Part shown: positions 10,830 through 20,106 of the stretch, piece after piece | Position numbering within the stretch: the stretch's first letter is position 1 | Layout of the letters: every line of letters begins with the position of its first letter | Assembly (NCBI RefSeq): GCF_013868135.1 | Contig: NZ_JACEMU010000004.1 | Coordinates: forward strand, 1,612,001-1,676,000 | Length of the DNA: 64,000 bases | Source of the DNA: Paracoccus sp. S1E-3 | GTDB lineage: Bacteria; Pseudomonadota; Alphaproteobacteria; Rhodobacterales; Rhodobacteraceae | Reading direction: 5' to 3' | Notes under the pieces: model-generated | What the model was told of the DNA's origin: nothing | Database searches by the model: none | Seen by the model: only the letters and a program-made list of their open reading frames with translations | Made by a program: the position numbers and the translations under genes

Positions 10830-11447
10830 ACAGCAGCACAGGCAGGGCCAGCACGCATTGCCCTTGGGCGGCGGCTTTTTCAGGCTGACAACCCTGCTCC
10901 GGCACAAGTGCGCCGCACGGCATCCTGCCGCCCTTCCCGCTGGCCATCGCGGGTCCATCGGCGACCATCGCCATGGCACAGGTCCCGGAAATGACCCAGC
11001 CGCCGCAGCTTCGACCCGCCGGTGTCGCATGCCTTCTGCAAGTTCAGTCCCGACCTGCGCCCATGGGAAGGGCCGACAGGAATGCGCTTCAGCGGTCCCG
11101 AGCCTCGGGCGGGGCGCTGACGCCCGGCATGACCACCGATCAACTTGCATTGGCGGAACGGTATTACGCGGCCATCCGGCAGGGCGATTTCTCGCCGCTC
11201 CCGCACGTGAGGGGTGCCCGGCAGTTCCCCGAACTTGCCGCCTATCACGGCGCCGAACAGCACCCCCTCAGCGCCGCGACGCGCCCCCACGGGGTGAGCC
11301 AGAGGGCGCAGGCCGCGCAACCATCGCCCTGTCGGCCGAGCAGCCCACGAGCGGAGGATCCCGCCCGCATCGGACCGAAAGCATCGGGCACTGGGCCTGA
11401 AGCGCGGCCCCGGCGGTTGCGCGCGACGATCCTGCCCGCGCCGCCCC
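10830..11447. other. 618-base region without a convincing gene
   Basis: Open frames exist on both strands because of the high GC content, but none has a good start, Shine-Dalgarno or recognisable fold. One plus-strand stretch beginning near 11128 reads MTTDQLALAERYYAAIRQGD, which resembles the first helix of NTF2/SnoaL-like proteins, then loses coherence. It may be the remnant of a decayed gene. No repeats or inverted repeats of note. Confidence 0.3.
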
Positions 11448-11882
11448 TTACCTTCTGGCGACGGGCGCGGGGTCTTTCCAGGCAATCGTCATCTGGGTCT
11501 GGGTCACCTTCGCCGCCAGCTTGCCATCGCCGCGGGTGACCGCAATGTCCCAGACCTGGGTGGTTCCGCCCAGATGCACGGGCGTCACCGTTGCGCGGGC
11601 GGTATCGCCGATGCGGATCGGCCGCAGGAAATTCACCTTGGATTCCAGCGTGACCGTATTCTGTCCGGGTTGGAGATTGATGGATGACGCTGTCCCGCCG
11701 GCATTGTCCGTCAACCCGAGGATCGCCCCGCCATGCATGACGCCGTTTCGGTTCGACAGTGCCTCGGTCACCGGCAGTGCCATCACCACGCGCTCTGGCG
11801 TGGCCTCGATCAGGCGGATGCCCAGAAGCCTGGAAAATTCGGGCTGCTCACTGGCGATCTGGCGAAGACGGTCTTCGTTCAT
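11448..11882 (-). CDS. PaaI-family hotdog thioesterase
   Basis: Single-domain hotdog-fold acyl-CoA thioesterase of 144 residues. The central helix motif NRNGVMHGGAILGLTDNAGG (about 45-64) contains the HGG turn and the acidic residue typical of PaaI-like enzymes that hydrolyse aryl- or acyl-CoA esters in the cytosol. The C-terminus ends soon after the last strand, as usual for the family. It is divergent from the LysE gene, 118 bases apart. The acyl substrate is not known. Confidence 0.9.
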   Translation of the reverse strand: MNEDRLRQIASEQPEFSRLLGIRLIEATPERVVMALPVTEALSNRNGVMHGGAILGLTDNAGGTASSINLQPGQNTVTLESKVNFLRPIRIGDTARATVTPVHLGGTTQVWDIAVTRGDGKLAAKVTQTQMTIAWKDPAPVARR

Positions 11883-12000
11883 GGCGTTTCCTCTGACATG
11901 CGAATTCCCTTTACCTCTGCCAGCGGGGCGGCAATGGCAAGGTCCCTCGCCAAGGCTCGCGGGCTGCGGTAATCAGACGGCGAGGCAAAGGGGGCCGCGC

Positions 12001-12627
12001 ATGATCTGGGACACGATTGCCAATATTCCGCTGGCGAGCCTGCTGACCTTTATCGGCGGCGGCCTGCTGCTGAACCTCGCGCCGGGGCAGGACGTGATGT
12101 TCGCCACCGCTTGCGGGATCAAGGGCGGCCCGCGCGCGGGGGCGCTGGCGGGGCTGGGGGTGGGCCTCGGGGTGCTGTTCCACCTGACGCTCGCCACGGT
12201 GGGCCTCGGCGCGATTGCCGGCCGTCATCCCGAGGTGCTGACGGCGGTGAAATACATGGGCGCGGCCTATCTGCTGCTGCTCGCCTGGCAAAGCTGGAAC
12301 GCCGCGCCGCATGCCCCCGCAACCCGCGCGCCCGAAAACGCGTGGCGCATCGTCCGGCGCGGCGCGCTGTCCAATATCCTCAACCCCAAGCCGGTGCTGT
12401 TTCTACTGGCCTTCCTGCCGCAATTCACCCGTGTCGAATACGGGCCCGTCTGGCAGCAGATCCTTGGCCTCGGGCTGATCTTTACCTTTACCGGCACCCT
12501 CATCACCATGGCTTACGGCATCGTTGCAGGCTTTCTGGGGATGCGGCTCAGCAGGCATATGGGGATGCTCAACCGGATCTCGGCGGTGATCTTCGCCGGG
12601 CTGGCGGTGCGGCTGGTGGTGAAGTGA
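12001..12627 (+). CDS. LysE/RhtB-family exporter
   Basis: Inner-membrane amino-acid exporter of 208 residues with about six hydrophobic segments. The family signature NLAPGQDVMFATACGIKGGPRAG (about 24-46) and SNILNPKPVLFLLAFLPQF (about 123-141) are both clear. The ATG at 12001 begins the first membrane segment. It shares a GTGA overlap with the following pseudouridine synthase. The substrate (homoserine, threonine, leucine or another) cannot be told from sequence. Confidence 0.93.
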   Translation: MIWDTIANIPLASLLTFIGGGLLLNLAPGQDVMFATACGIKGGPRAGALAGLGVGLGVLFHLTLATVGLGAIAGRHPEVLTAVKYMGAAYLLLLAWQSWNAAPHAPATRAPENAWRIVRRGALSNILNPKPVLFLLAFLPQFTRVEYGPVWQQILGLGLIFTFTGTLITMAYGIVAGFLGMRLSRHMGMLNRISAVIFAGLAVRLVVK

Positions 12628-13271
12628 GCTTTACCTACGCCCCCCCGCCCGATCCCCCGGTGATCCTGCATCACGACCATGAAATCGTGGTGGTGAACAA
12701 GCAGGCGGGCCTGCTGTCAGTGCCGGGCCGTGGCGATGACAAGGCCGATTGCCTGATCAGCCGCCTGCGCGGCGTCTTCCCGACCGTGTTGCTGGTGCAT
12801 CGGCTGGATCTGGACACCTCAGGGGTGATGGTCTTCGCGCTGACGCCCCATGCGCAACGCAACCTGTCCAGGCAGTTCGAGGAACGGAAGACCCGAAAGA
12901 TCTACCTCGCCCGCGTCGCCGGGCGGGTGGCCGAAAAGACCGGCACCGTCGATCTGCCGCTGATCGTCGACTGGCCGAACCGCCCCCGCCAGAAGGTCGA
13001 CCATGCCGAAGGGCGCCCCGCCGTCACCGACTGGCGCGTTATCCGTGCCAGCGATGACGAGACCCGCATCCGCCTGATGCCGCTGACGGGACGCAGCCAC
13101 CAGCTGCGCGTCCACATGGCCGAAATCGGCCACCCCATCCTTGGCGATCCGCTTTACGCGGCGGGTGCGGCCGCTGATTTCCCCCGCCTGATGCTGCATG
13201 CCGAATCGCTGCGGCTGAAGCACCCCGAGAGCGGGCTGCCGATGACCTTCTCGGCCCCGGCGGAGTTCTGA
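12624..13271 (+). CDS. RluA-family pseudouridine synthase
   Basis: Converts uridine to pseudouridine in structured RNA. The protein has 215 residues, close to RluA (which acts on 23S rRNA U746 and some tRNA U32), and lacks an S4 domain. The catalytic motif HRLDLDTSG has Asp62 as the nucleophile; LTGRSHQLRVHM and HPILGDPLY are the other family blocks. The start is a GTG overlapping the LysE stop by four bases. The exact RNA target is inferred only from size and domain make-up. Confidence 0.93.
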   Translation: MSFTYAPPPDPPVILHHDHEIVVVNKQAGLLSVPGRGDDKADCLISRLRGVFPTVLLVHRLDLDTSGVMVFALTPHAQRNLSRQFEERKTRKIYLARVAGRVAEKTGTVDLPLIVDWPNRPRQKVDHAEGRPAVTDWRVIRASDDETRIRLMPLTGRSHQLRVHMAEIGHPILGDPLYAAGAAADFPRLMLHAESLRLKHPESGLPMTFSAPAEF

Positions 13272-13742
13272 CCGCAAGCCGTTGAGATTTCCCTGCGCTC
13301 TGTAAACGGCACGGCAGGACGCCTGTTTGTTTCTGATCTATAAATCAGAAGCCCCTCGCGACATGACGGCGGCAAGCTGGCATCCACAGGCGCGCATTTT
13401 GAGGGGATGAGACCCACGATCCTGCAGGCGCGAGGCCGGGCGCCGGAACCCACGGCACGGCTATGGCCATGCGGGCGACGGCCTTGGATATGACGACCAT
13501 AGCTGTTGCGTGGGTTTTCTGGATGGGCATACCGGCGCGGTCCCGCAGATGACGGCCCTGACCACCATCATCAGTCCGGCGGGACGTCTCCGCCGCTGCG
13601 CTCTGGCCGGATGGCGACGCGATCGGCAGATGGCGCTGTCGGGGCGCACAGTCATGACCGAACATCTTGCCGCCCGAGGCTTGTTGCGGCCCGCGCGGGT
13701 GGTGATATTGGAAGACGAGGTTCCCCAAGCCGGTAGGCCCTG
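13272..13742. other. 471-base gap before sdaA
   Basis: No firm gene. A perfect inverted repeat TTCTGAT/ATCAGAA with a 6-base centre sits at 13331-13350 and could be an operator or a weak terminator for the upstream pair; no U-run follows. A plus-strand frame from about 13549 (MTALTTIISPAGRL) runs to a stop that overlaps the sdaA ATG, so a small coupled leader gene is conceivable, but the sequence is not recognisable and similar frames exist on the other strand. Confidence 0.35.
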
Positions 13743-15122
13743 ATGTTTTTGTCCGTATTCGACCTGTTCAAGATCGGCATCGGGCCGTCCAGTTCCCATA
13801 CCATGGGGCCGATGACGGCGGCAGCGATGTTTCTGGACGACATCGCTGCGCAGGGCCTGACGCCCGACCATCTGCGCGCCAGCCTGCACGGCTCGCTGGC
13901 CTTCACCGGCGTCGGCCATGCCTCGGACCGGGCGGTGATTCTGGGATTGGCCGGGGAACGCCCCGATACCGTCGACCCCGACCAGATGGACGCCATCGTG
14001 GCAGGCATCACTGTCGCGGGCCGCGTCCAGCCGCCGGGCCATCCCGGCTATCGCTTCGTGCCGGCGGAAGACCTGATCCTCGACCGCAAGACCACGCTGC
14101 CCGGCCACCCGAACGGCATGGTCTTCTGCGCCTGGCGGGGCGATGAACTGCTGCTGCGGCGCGTCTATTACTCCATCGGCGGCGGCTTTGTCGTGGCCGA
14201 GGAGGATCTGGACGAACGCGCCAAACTCGCCCCCGTGGCCAGCCACACGCCCGTCCCCTACCCCTTTCAGACCGCGTCGGAGATGCTGCGCATGGCCGCC
14301 GCCAGCGGCCTGTCCCTGACCGAGATGAAGCGCGCCAACGAAACCGTCTTCATGTCCCCCGAGGAGCTGGACGCCCGGCTGGATGAGGTCGCCCGCGTGA
14401 TGAACGCCTGCATCGACCGCGGCCTCAGCCAGGACGGGATTCTGCCCGGCGGCCTGAAAGTGCCGCGCCGCGCGCGCAGCCTGCATGACCGCCTGATCGA
14501 GGACAGCCGCCTGAACCGCCCCAATCCGTTGCTGGCCAATGACTGGCTGGCCATTTACGCCATGGCCGTGAACGAGGAAAACGCCGCCGGCGGCCGGGTC
14601 GTGACCGCGCCCACCAATGGCGCGGCCGGGGTGATCCCGGCGGTGATGCGCTACATCACCAAATTCCACCCCGAAATCCCCGCCGATGCGCATCGCGAGT
14701 TCCTGCTCGCGGCGGCGGCGATTGGCGGGATCATCAAGCACAATGCCTCGATCTCGGGGGCCGAGGTCGGCTGTCAGGGCGAGGTCGGATCGGCCTCGGC
14801 GATGGCCGCGGCAGGGCTGGCGGCGGTGTTCGGCGGCCGTCCCGAGCAGATCGAAAACGCCGCCGAGATCGCGCTGGAACATCACCTCGGCATGACCTGC
14901 GACCCCATCGGCGGACTGGTGCAGGTGCCCTGCATCGAACGCAACGCCTTTGGCGCGGTGAAGGCGGTGACGGCGGCCTCGCTGGCGTGCAAATCGGACG
15001 GGCTTCACCTGGTGCCGCTCGATGCCTGCATCAAGACCATGCGCCAGACCGGCATCGATATGGGCGACAAATACAAGGAAACCAGTCTGGGGGGCCTGGC
15101 GGTCAGCCTGCCCGATTGCTGA
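13743..15122 (+). CDS. sdaA: L-serine ammonia-lyase
   Basis: Iron-sulfur enzyme of 459 residues that deaminates L-serine to pyruvate and ammonia in the cytosol. The N-terminal domain (about 1-155) has [15 protein letters not shown], the usual opening; the C-terminal catalytic domain (from about 190) carries [10 protein letters not shown] and the cysteines in [19 protein letters not shown] and VPCIERN that hold the 4Fe-4S cluster. It is the fused, single-chain form (both domains in one protein). No linked serine transporter is seen. Confidence 0.97.
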   Translation: MFLSVFDLFKIGIGPSSSHTMGPMTAAAMFLDDIAAQGLTPDHLRASLHGSLAFTGVGHASDRAVILGLAGERPDTVDPDQMDAIVAGITVAGRVQPPGHPGYRFVPAEDLILDRKTTLPGHPNGMVFCAWRGDELLLRRVYYSIGGGFVVAEEDLDERAKLAPVASHTPVPYPFQTASEMLRMAAASGLSLTEMKRANETVFMSPEELDARLDEVARVMNACIDRGLSQDGILPGGLKVPRRARSLHDRLIEDSRLNRPNPLLANDWLAIYAMAVNEENAAGGRVVTAPTNGAAGVIPAVMRYITKFHPEIPADAHREFLLAAAAIGGIIKHNASISGAEVGCQGEVGSASAMAAAGLAAVFGGRPEQIENAAEIALEHHLGMTCDPIGGLVQVPCIERNAFGAVKAVTAASLACKSDGLHLVPLDACIKTMRQTGIDMGDKYKETSLGGLAVSLPDC

Positions 15123-15639
15123 AGCGCACACCTCGGGCGCCGATGGCCTTGATCGCGATCGCGGCCCGGATGCCTATGGGACTTACGCGGGTCGCACCCG
15201 CATCCGGTTGAACGAGCGGCCCAGCACATGAAGCGGCCTCCTGCGCCGCGGTCTTTCTGCGGGGCCACGTGCTGCCTCGGCCAGCAGGTGCAGCGCGCCG
15301 ACCAAGCTGCTTGCGGGCGGCAGGCGCGTCCGCACAGCCCGACCAGCCGGGCGCTGCCATCCTTCGGCCCTGTGCCGGAGACGTATCACCCCCGCCGGTT
15401 ATCTGCCGTTGATGGCGCAACTCGGCCGGCTCGTCCCCCGCTTGCCATTCATATCCTCGCCGCTGATCGGAAATCCCACCAGAATAGCGCCGCTGCCCCT
15501 GACCATGCGCGACGGGGTGCGGATGACGGCGGCGCAAGCCCTCGCGATCGGTTTGGGGGACCGCCAATCCCGGCGATAACTTGACTTTCACACCCTTCGG
15601 CACCATTCACCCCAAGGAACGCTAGCCCAAGGATCCATC
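15123..15639. other. 517-base gap before lepB with a possible gene remnant
   Basis: No complete gene. On the plus strand 15412-15579 encodes 55 residues beginning MAQLGRLVPRLPFISSPL and including LTMRDGVRMTAAQALAIGLG, with codon use like real genes; the frame continues upstream without a start, so it looks like the 3' remnant of a larger gene that I cannot identify. Just after it, TTGACT at 15581-15586 could be a -35 box for lepB. In related genomes acpS usually stands here, so this may be a rearrangement junction. Confidence 0.35.
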
Positions 15640-16437
15640 ATGGCGCGCAACATGGCCAAGGCCGAGAAGAAGGAAGGCATCTGGGAGACGGTCAAGACCG
15701 TGTTCTGGGCGCTGGTGATCGCGGGGATTTTCCGCACGCTGTTCTTCCAACCCTTCTGGATCCCCTCGGGCAGCATGAAGGACACGCTGCTGATCGGCGA
15801 TTTCCTGTTCGTGAACAAGATGGCCTATGGCTATTCGGCCGTGTCGTGCCCCTTTGCACTGTGCCCGATCAGCGGGCGGATCCTCGGGTCCGAACCCGAA
15901 CGCGGCGATGTCGTGGTCTTCCGCCATCCGACGCGCGGGGTCGATTTCATCAAGCGCGTGATCGGCCTGCCGGGCGACAAGGTGCAGATGGTCGACGGCA
16001 AGCTGATCCTGAATGGCGAGCCGGTGAAATACGAAGCCCAGCCCGATTTCATCGAGGTGAAGGCCCCGCAGGGCAGCCAGCAGTTGATGCCCCGCTGCGT
16101 GAACGACCCTGTCCCGGAAGGCGGCGAGTGCATCAAGGGCCGCGCGACCGAGATCCTGCCCAATGGCGTCAGCCATGACGTGCTGAACATCTCGGACGGC
16201 TGGATGGCGGATAACACGCCCGTCTTCACCGTGCCCGAGGGCCATTACTTCTTCATGGGCGACAATCGTGACAATTCCGAAGATTCGCGCTTTCCCGCCG
16301 TGACCGGTGGTCTGGGTTTTGTGCCCGCCGAATACCTGATCGGCCGCGCCGACCGGATCATGTTCTCCTCGGCGGGGAAATCGCTCCTGTATTTCTGGAC
16401 CTGGCGGCCCGACCGCTTCTTCAAGGCCGTTGAATAA
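15640..16437 (+). CDS. lepB: Signal peptidase I
   Basis: Inner-membrane protease of 265 residues that cuts signal peptides from exported proteins on the periplasmic face. One N-terminal membrane segment (about 18-36) precedes the catalytic domain. The serine is in [10 protein letters not shown] (Ser45) and the general base is Lys105 in [25 protein letters not shown] is the box E motif. Two cysteine pairs in the periplasmic part may form disulfides. It leads lepB-rnc-era, the standard order, but without the usual acpS in front. Confidence 0.97.
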   Translation: MARNMAKAEKKEGIWETVKTVFWALVIAGIFRTLFFQPFWIPSGSMKDTLLIGDFLFVNKMAYGYSAVSCPFALCPISGRILGSEPERGDVVVFRHPTRGVDFIKRVIGLPGDKVQMVDGKLILNGEPVKYEAQPDFIEVKAPQGSQQLMPRCVNDPVPEGGECIKGRATEILPNGVSHDVLNISDGWMADNTPVFTVPEGHYFFMGDNRDNSEDSRFPAVTGGLGFVPAEYLIGRADRIMFSSAGKSLLYFWTWRPDRFFKAVE

Positions 16438-16447
16438 GGGCGCGGCG

Positions 16448-17131
16448 ATGAAGGTCGGGGCGGATCTGCAGGCATTCATGGCGCGCCTCGGCCATGACTT
16501 CGCGCAGCCCGAGCTGCTGGTCCGCGCGCTGACGCATGGATCGGTCGCCTCGCCCACCCGGCCCGACAACCAGCGGCTGGAATTTCTCGGCGACCGCGTC
16601 CTTGGCCTGACCATCGCCGAGGCGCTGTTCCGCGCCGACAAGTCCGCATCCGAAGGCCAGCTGGCGCCGCGCTACAACGCGCTGGTGCGGGGCGAGACCT
16701 GCGCCGATATCGCCCGCGAGATCGGTCTGGGCGACGTGCTGAAGCTGGGGCGTTCGGAAATGATGTCCGGCGGCCGGCGCAAGGAAGCCCTGCTGGCCGA
16801 CGCGATGGAGGCGGTTCTGGCCGCGATCTATCTCGACGCCGATTTCACCACTGCGCAGAAGGTGGTGCTGCGGCTTTGGGCCTCGCGTCTTGACAATGTC
16901 GAGGACGATGCCCGCGACCCCAAGACCGCCCTGCAGGAATGGGCGCAGGCCAAGGGCATGAGCCCGCCGAAATATCAGGTCAGCGGTCGCGACGGCCCCG
17001 ATCATGCGCCCGAATTCGAAATCACCGTCCTGCTGGACAGTGGCCACCGCGCCACCGCGCGCGGCAAGGGCACCAAGCGCAGCATCGAACAGGCGGCCGC
17101 CGCCGCGATGCTGAAAGAACTCGGCGCGTGA
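16448..17131 (+). CDS. rnc: Ribonuclease III
   Basis: Double-strand-specific endoribonuclease of 227 residues that matures rRNA and cuts regulatory duplexes. The catalytic signature [14 protein letters not shown] is at residues 41-54, with the metal-binding Glu and Asp; a second acidic cluster [16 protein letters not shown] follows at about 114-129. A double-stranded RNA binding domain occupies roughly 155-225 and ends in the typical [13 protein letters not shown] helix. I chose the ATG at 16448, with AAGGG eight bases upstream; a TTG at 16430 overlapping lepB is possible. The TGA is overlapped by a GTG of the next, broken reading frame. Confidence 0.97.
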   Translation: MKVGADLQAFMARLGHDFAQPELLVRALTHGSVASPTRPDNQRLEFLGDRVLGLTIAEALFRADKSASEGQLAPRYNALVRGETCADIAREIGLGDVLKLGRSEMMSGGRRKEALLADAMEAVLAAIYLDADFTTAQKVVLRLWASRLDNVEDDARDPKTALQEWAQAKGMSPPKYQVSGRDGPDHAPEFEITVLLDSGHRATARGKGTKRSIEQAAAAAMLKELGA

Positions 17132-17314
17132 GGCCGCGCGCCGCGATGCTGGGGCCTGCTGGGCGCGGGATTGGCGATCGGCTGGCTGCTCGGGTCGGCC
17201 TTTCCGGTCGCGCTCTGGCCCGGTTCCGACTGTCGCCGGCTGGGGGGCGCCTTGCGCGTCGCCCAAGGCCCCGGCAAACCGGCCGAATGCGTGATCCCGT
17301 GGCGGGACCATTAG
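17128..17314 (+). pseudogene. Small membrane or secreted protein broken by one base
   Basis: A GTG at 17128 overlaps the rnc stop in the coupled GTGA manner and opens a frame through ATG at 17146, then a run of four G at 17151-17154. Reading three G instead of four would give MLGLLGAGLAIGWLLG, a clear signal peptide or membrane segment, followed by SAFPVALWPGSDCRRLGG and ending ECVIPWRDH with stop at 17312. As written, the two parts lie in different frames. Either a recent frameshift or a sequencing slip in the G run. About 60 residues, two cysteines, function unknown. Confidence 0.55.
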
Positions 17315-17384
17315 ACCCCCGCCGGCCCTTGCGCTATCATCACTCGCCAAGACCTTTGCAACCCGCGCTTACCGGACTCCATAT

Positions 17385-18302
17385 ATGACCGACACCCCCA
17401 CGACCCGCGCCGGCTTTGTCGCCCTGATCGGCGAACCCAATGCCGGCAAGTCCACGCTGCTGAACCGGATGGTGGGGGCCAAGGTCTCGATCGTGACGCA
17501 TAAAGTGCAGACCACCCGCGCCCGCATCCGCGGCATTGCGATGGAAGGCGACAGCCAGATCATCTTCGTGGACACGCCCGGCATCTTCCGGCCGCGCCGC
17601 CGGCTGGACCGCTCGATGGTGGCCGCCGCCTGGGGCGGGGCCGCGGATGCCGATGTCATCGTCCTGCTGATCGAGGCCCATCGCGGCCTGACCGAAGGCG
17701 TCAAGGGCATCATCGCCCAGTTGGCCCGGACCGCTGGCGACCGCCCCGTGGCGCTGGCGATCAACAAGATCGACCGGGTGAAGGCCGAAAATCTGCTGGC
17801 CCTGTCGGCCGAGATGAACGCGGCCTATCCCTTCGCCAAAACCTTCATGATTTCGGCCGAGAAGGGCTATGGCACCGACGATCTGAAGGAATGGCTGGCC
17901 GAAATGGTGCCTCCCGGCCCGTGGCTTTACCCGGAGGACCAGATCGCCGACCTGCCCATGCGCATGATCGCCGCCGAAATCACGCGCGAGAAGCTGACCC
18001 TGCGCCTGCATGAGGAACTGCCCTATCAGCTGACCGTGGAAACCGAGAACTGGGAGGACCGCAAGGACGGCAGCGCCAAGATCGACCAGATCATCTATGT
18101 CGCCCGCGACGGCCACAAGGGCATCGTGCTGGGCCACAAGGGCGAGGCGATCCGCGCCGTCGGCAAGGCCGCGCGCGAGGAGCTTTCTGCCTTCCTCGAA
18201 CGCCCGGTCCATCTGTTCCTGACCGTGAAGGTCCGCGAAAACTGGCTGGAGGAGGCCGAACGCTTCCGCGAAATGGGTCTCGATTTCAACGAGGGCAACT
18301 GA
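17385..18302 (+). CDS. era: GTPase Era
   Basis: Essential GTPase of 305 residues that binds 16S rRNA and helps assemble the 30S subunit. G1 is GEPNAGKST (16-24), G3 DTPGIF (about 63-68) and G4 NKID (about 126-129). The C-terminal KH domain (about 205-290) has IVLGHKGEAIRAVGKAAREEL, the RNA-binding GxxG helix pair. It follows rnc as in most bacteria, after the broken small gene, and is four bases ahead of the DUF1491 gene. recO, which often comes next, is not here. Confidence 0.97.
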   Translation: MTDTPTTRAGFVALIGEPNAGKSTLLNRMVGAKVSIVTHKVQTTRARIRGIAMEGDSQIIFVDTPGIFRPRRRLDRSMVAAAWGGAADADVIVLLIEAHRGLTEGVKGIIAQLARTAGDRPVALAINKIDRVKAENLLALSAEMNAAYPFAKTFMISAEKGYGTDDLKEWLAEMVPPGPWLYPEDQIADLPMRMIAAEITREKLTLRLHEELPYQLTVETENWEDRKDGSAKIDQIIYVARDGHKGIVLGHKGEAIRAVGKAAREELSAFLERPVHLFLTVKVRENWLEEAERFREMGLDFNEGN

Positions 18303-18306
18303 TCCC

Positions 18307-18639
18307 ATGTCCGCGCGTCTGGCCGCGCATGTCTGGGTCGGCGCCTATCTGCGCCGCCTGGCCCTTGCCGGCATCCCGGCCTATGTGATTCGTCACGGCG
18401 ACGATACGGCGGGCGCGGTGCTGGTCAAATGCGCGACGCTGGACGGCCATGCGGCGCTGTGGCGGCGGGAATGGGATTTCGAAACCGACCTGCGCCCGTG
18501 GACGCAAATCGCCGGCGGCCCGGAACCCGAGATCGACCACACCATTCGTCGCCAGTCCGGCTTCGACCCCGATCTGTGGGTGATCGAGATCGAAAGCCGC
18601 AGCGGCGAGACCCTGCTGGACGAAGGCGGCCTGACCTAG
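18307..18639 (+). CDS. DUF1491 family protein
   Basis: Protein of 110 residues, no signal peptide, matching the alphaproteobacterial DUF1491 family of unknown function. The opening RLAAHVWVGAYLRRLALAG and the C-terminal DPDLWVIEIESRSG are family blocks. It begins four bases after era, so it is cotranscribed with lepB-rnc-era. The 3' end overlaps the convergent secreted-protein gene by four bases. A role near ribosome assembly or DNA repair might be guessed from the operon but nothing in the sequence shows it. Confidence 0.88.
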   Translation: MSARLAAHVWVGAYLRRLALAGIPAYVIRHGDDTAGAVLVKCATLDGHAALWRREWDFETDLRPWTQIAGGPEPEIDHTIRRQSGFDPDLWVIEIESRSGETLLDEGGLT

Positions 18640-19430
18640 CGCGCCGCCGGTGGCGGGTTCGCGGGCAGCGGATAGATACGACCGTCATGCCGCAGGGTGA
18701 TCGTGGCCAGCGTCTCGGTGGTCTCGGCTCTGACGCAGGCGCCCCCTACGATCCGGTCGGTGCGCCGCCGCACCGTGCCCCGCAGAACGATATCCGCGGC
18801 CTCTCGGCCGGGGACAGTATCGATAGCGCGTGTCATTGTCTCGAATCGGCCCGCACAATCCAGATCCCAATCTCCGAAGGTTTGCATCACCACCAGACCC
18901 GACAGCACCGGCCGCAGCTGGTCGCCCTGCAGGTCGAACAGCGTCAGATCGGCCTGCCGAAAGGGGCTTCGCCGCGATCCGGCCGCCAGATCGCGGCGGA
19001 TGCCAAAGGCCAGCCGATCATCGAACAGCCGATAGGGCGTGGTGTCCACGCGCAAGCTGGCCAGCGAAATCGCCCCGTCACGGATGAAATCCGCCAACCG
19101 CAGCCGCGCACGCGGCGCCAGACTGTCCGCTTCCAGCACCAGCAGTTCCAGATCGCCCAGACGATCATCGCCCGGCGCTGTGCCCTCGGGCCGCGTCATC
19201 GGCACCCCGACCAGCAGAAGCTCGGGATGCGCCGGCCAGCGGCGACAGAAGATGCCGTAAGGACCGCTGCCGGACAGGCTGATCCGCCGCCCCTCGATCA
19301 CCACCTGAGCGTCGTCAGGCTGCGCGCCGGGCCACGCCGCCCGGACGATCTCTGCCGCGCGCCCGTCGCAGCCATGCGCGGCGGTGGCCAGCGGCCACAG
19401 CGCCAATAACAGGAAAATGAGGGACCGCAT
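18636..19430 (-). CDS. Secreted protein of unknown function
   Basis: 264 residues with a clear signal peptide (MRSLIFLLLALWPLATAAHG), so periplasmic. Four cysteines in the mature part (near residues 21, 62, 194 and 231) could form two disulfides. The middle is rich in beta-strand-like patterns (ISLSGSGPYGIFC, DLELLVLEADSL). I do not recognise the family. The ATG at 19430 has GAGG six bases upstream; an ATG two codons earlier is possible. It is convergent with DUF1491 and lies just beyond a strong terminator that ends the gene behind it. Confidence 0.75.
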   Translation of the reverse strand: MRSLIFLLLALWPLATAAHGCDGRAAEIVRAAWPGAQPDDAQVVIEGRRISLSGSGPYGIFCRRWPAHPELLLVGVPMTRPEGTAPGDDRLGDLELLVLEADSLAPRARLRLADFIRDGAISLASLRVDTTPYRLFDDRLAFGIRRDLAAGSRRSPFRQADLTLFDLQGDQLRPVLSGLVVMQTFGDWDLDCAGRFETMTRAIDTVPGREAADIVLRGTVRRRTDRIVGGACVRAETTETLATITLRHDGRIYPLPANPPPAAR

Positions 19431-19479
19431 CGCCATCCTCCGGTCGTGTCACCGCAGCCTGCCACGAAACCCCGGCATG

Positions 19480-19513
19480 AAAAAGCCGCCGAGGCCCGAC
19501 GGCCCCGGCGGCG
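19480..19513 (-). terminator. Strong rho-independent terminator
   Basis: On the minus strand a stem built from CGCCGCCGGGGCC and GGCCTCGGCGGC with a short loop runs into TTTTTC. It lies about 20 bases after the stop of the small secreted protein gene at 19534 and insulates it from the next minus-strand gene. Confidence 0.88.
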
Positions 19514-19533
19514 TTCAGACCGGCTGTGCGGTC

Positions 19534-19914
19534 TTATTTCGGCATCTGCGCCGCGGCCTGCTCCACCATCGAGGCAAGCTGTCCGCACAGCGCCTTCACA
19601 TCGGTGTTCTGCGCGGTGGCGGCGTCGGCCAGGGTCTGTTCGACCCCCATGGCGCTGACGGTGCCTTCCTTGCCCTTGGCATAGGCGGCATCGACGGTTT
19701 CCTGGTTCTGCGCCGCCGGGACCATCTCGATCATCTTGGCCTGAATATCGACCGCGGTGCCTTCGATATGCCCCTCGGCCTGACAGTATTCCAGAATGCC
19801 CAGCTGGTTCTTCGCGGCCGCCGCGGCGGCATCGGGATCGGGCGCCGCCGTCTGGGCGAAGGCTGCGGTGCCGGCGAGCGCCAGCGACAGGGTCAGAATG
19901 GACGTCTTCAACAT
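19534..19914 (-). CDS. Small secreted protein, probable pore-forming ESAT-6-like family
   Basis: 126 residues with a signal peptide (residues 1-21, ending AFA) and a mostly helical mature part rich in Ala, with two cysteines (EYCQAEG and KALCGQL). It resembles a family common in Rhodobacterales that databases label pore-forming ESAT-6 family; that name comes from homology only and its function here is unproven. The ATG at 19914 starts the signal peptide; an extension to 19977 lacks one. Monocistronic, with its own terminator, and divergent from the RarD-like permease. Confidence 0.72.
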   Translation of the reverse strand: MLKTSILTLSLALAGTAAFAQTAAPDPDAAAAAAKNQLGILEYCQAEGHIEGTAVDIQAKMIEMVPAAQNQETVDAAYAKGKEGTVSAMGVEQTLADAATAQNTDVKALCGQLASMVEQAAAQMPK

Positions 19915-20106
19915 GGATATACCTCTATCATCCAAGGGAATCGCAAAGGTAACGCCGGGCGCGCGCCCAAGGTTCATATGGTTTCGAACAGTCCGGCCGG
20001 ATCGGTGAAAAAATGCCGATCCGCCGACCCGCCCTCCGTTGGACAGGTCAGTCCTGCTGTCGATTTGCCCTGCCCTTCACCTGGGCCGCGCGCTAACGTC
20101 GCGGCC

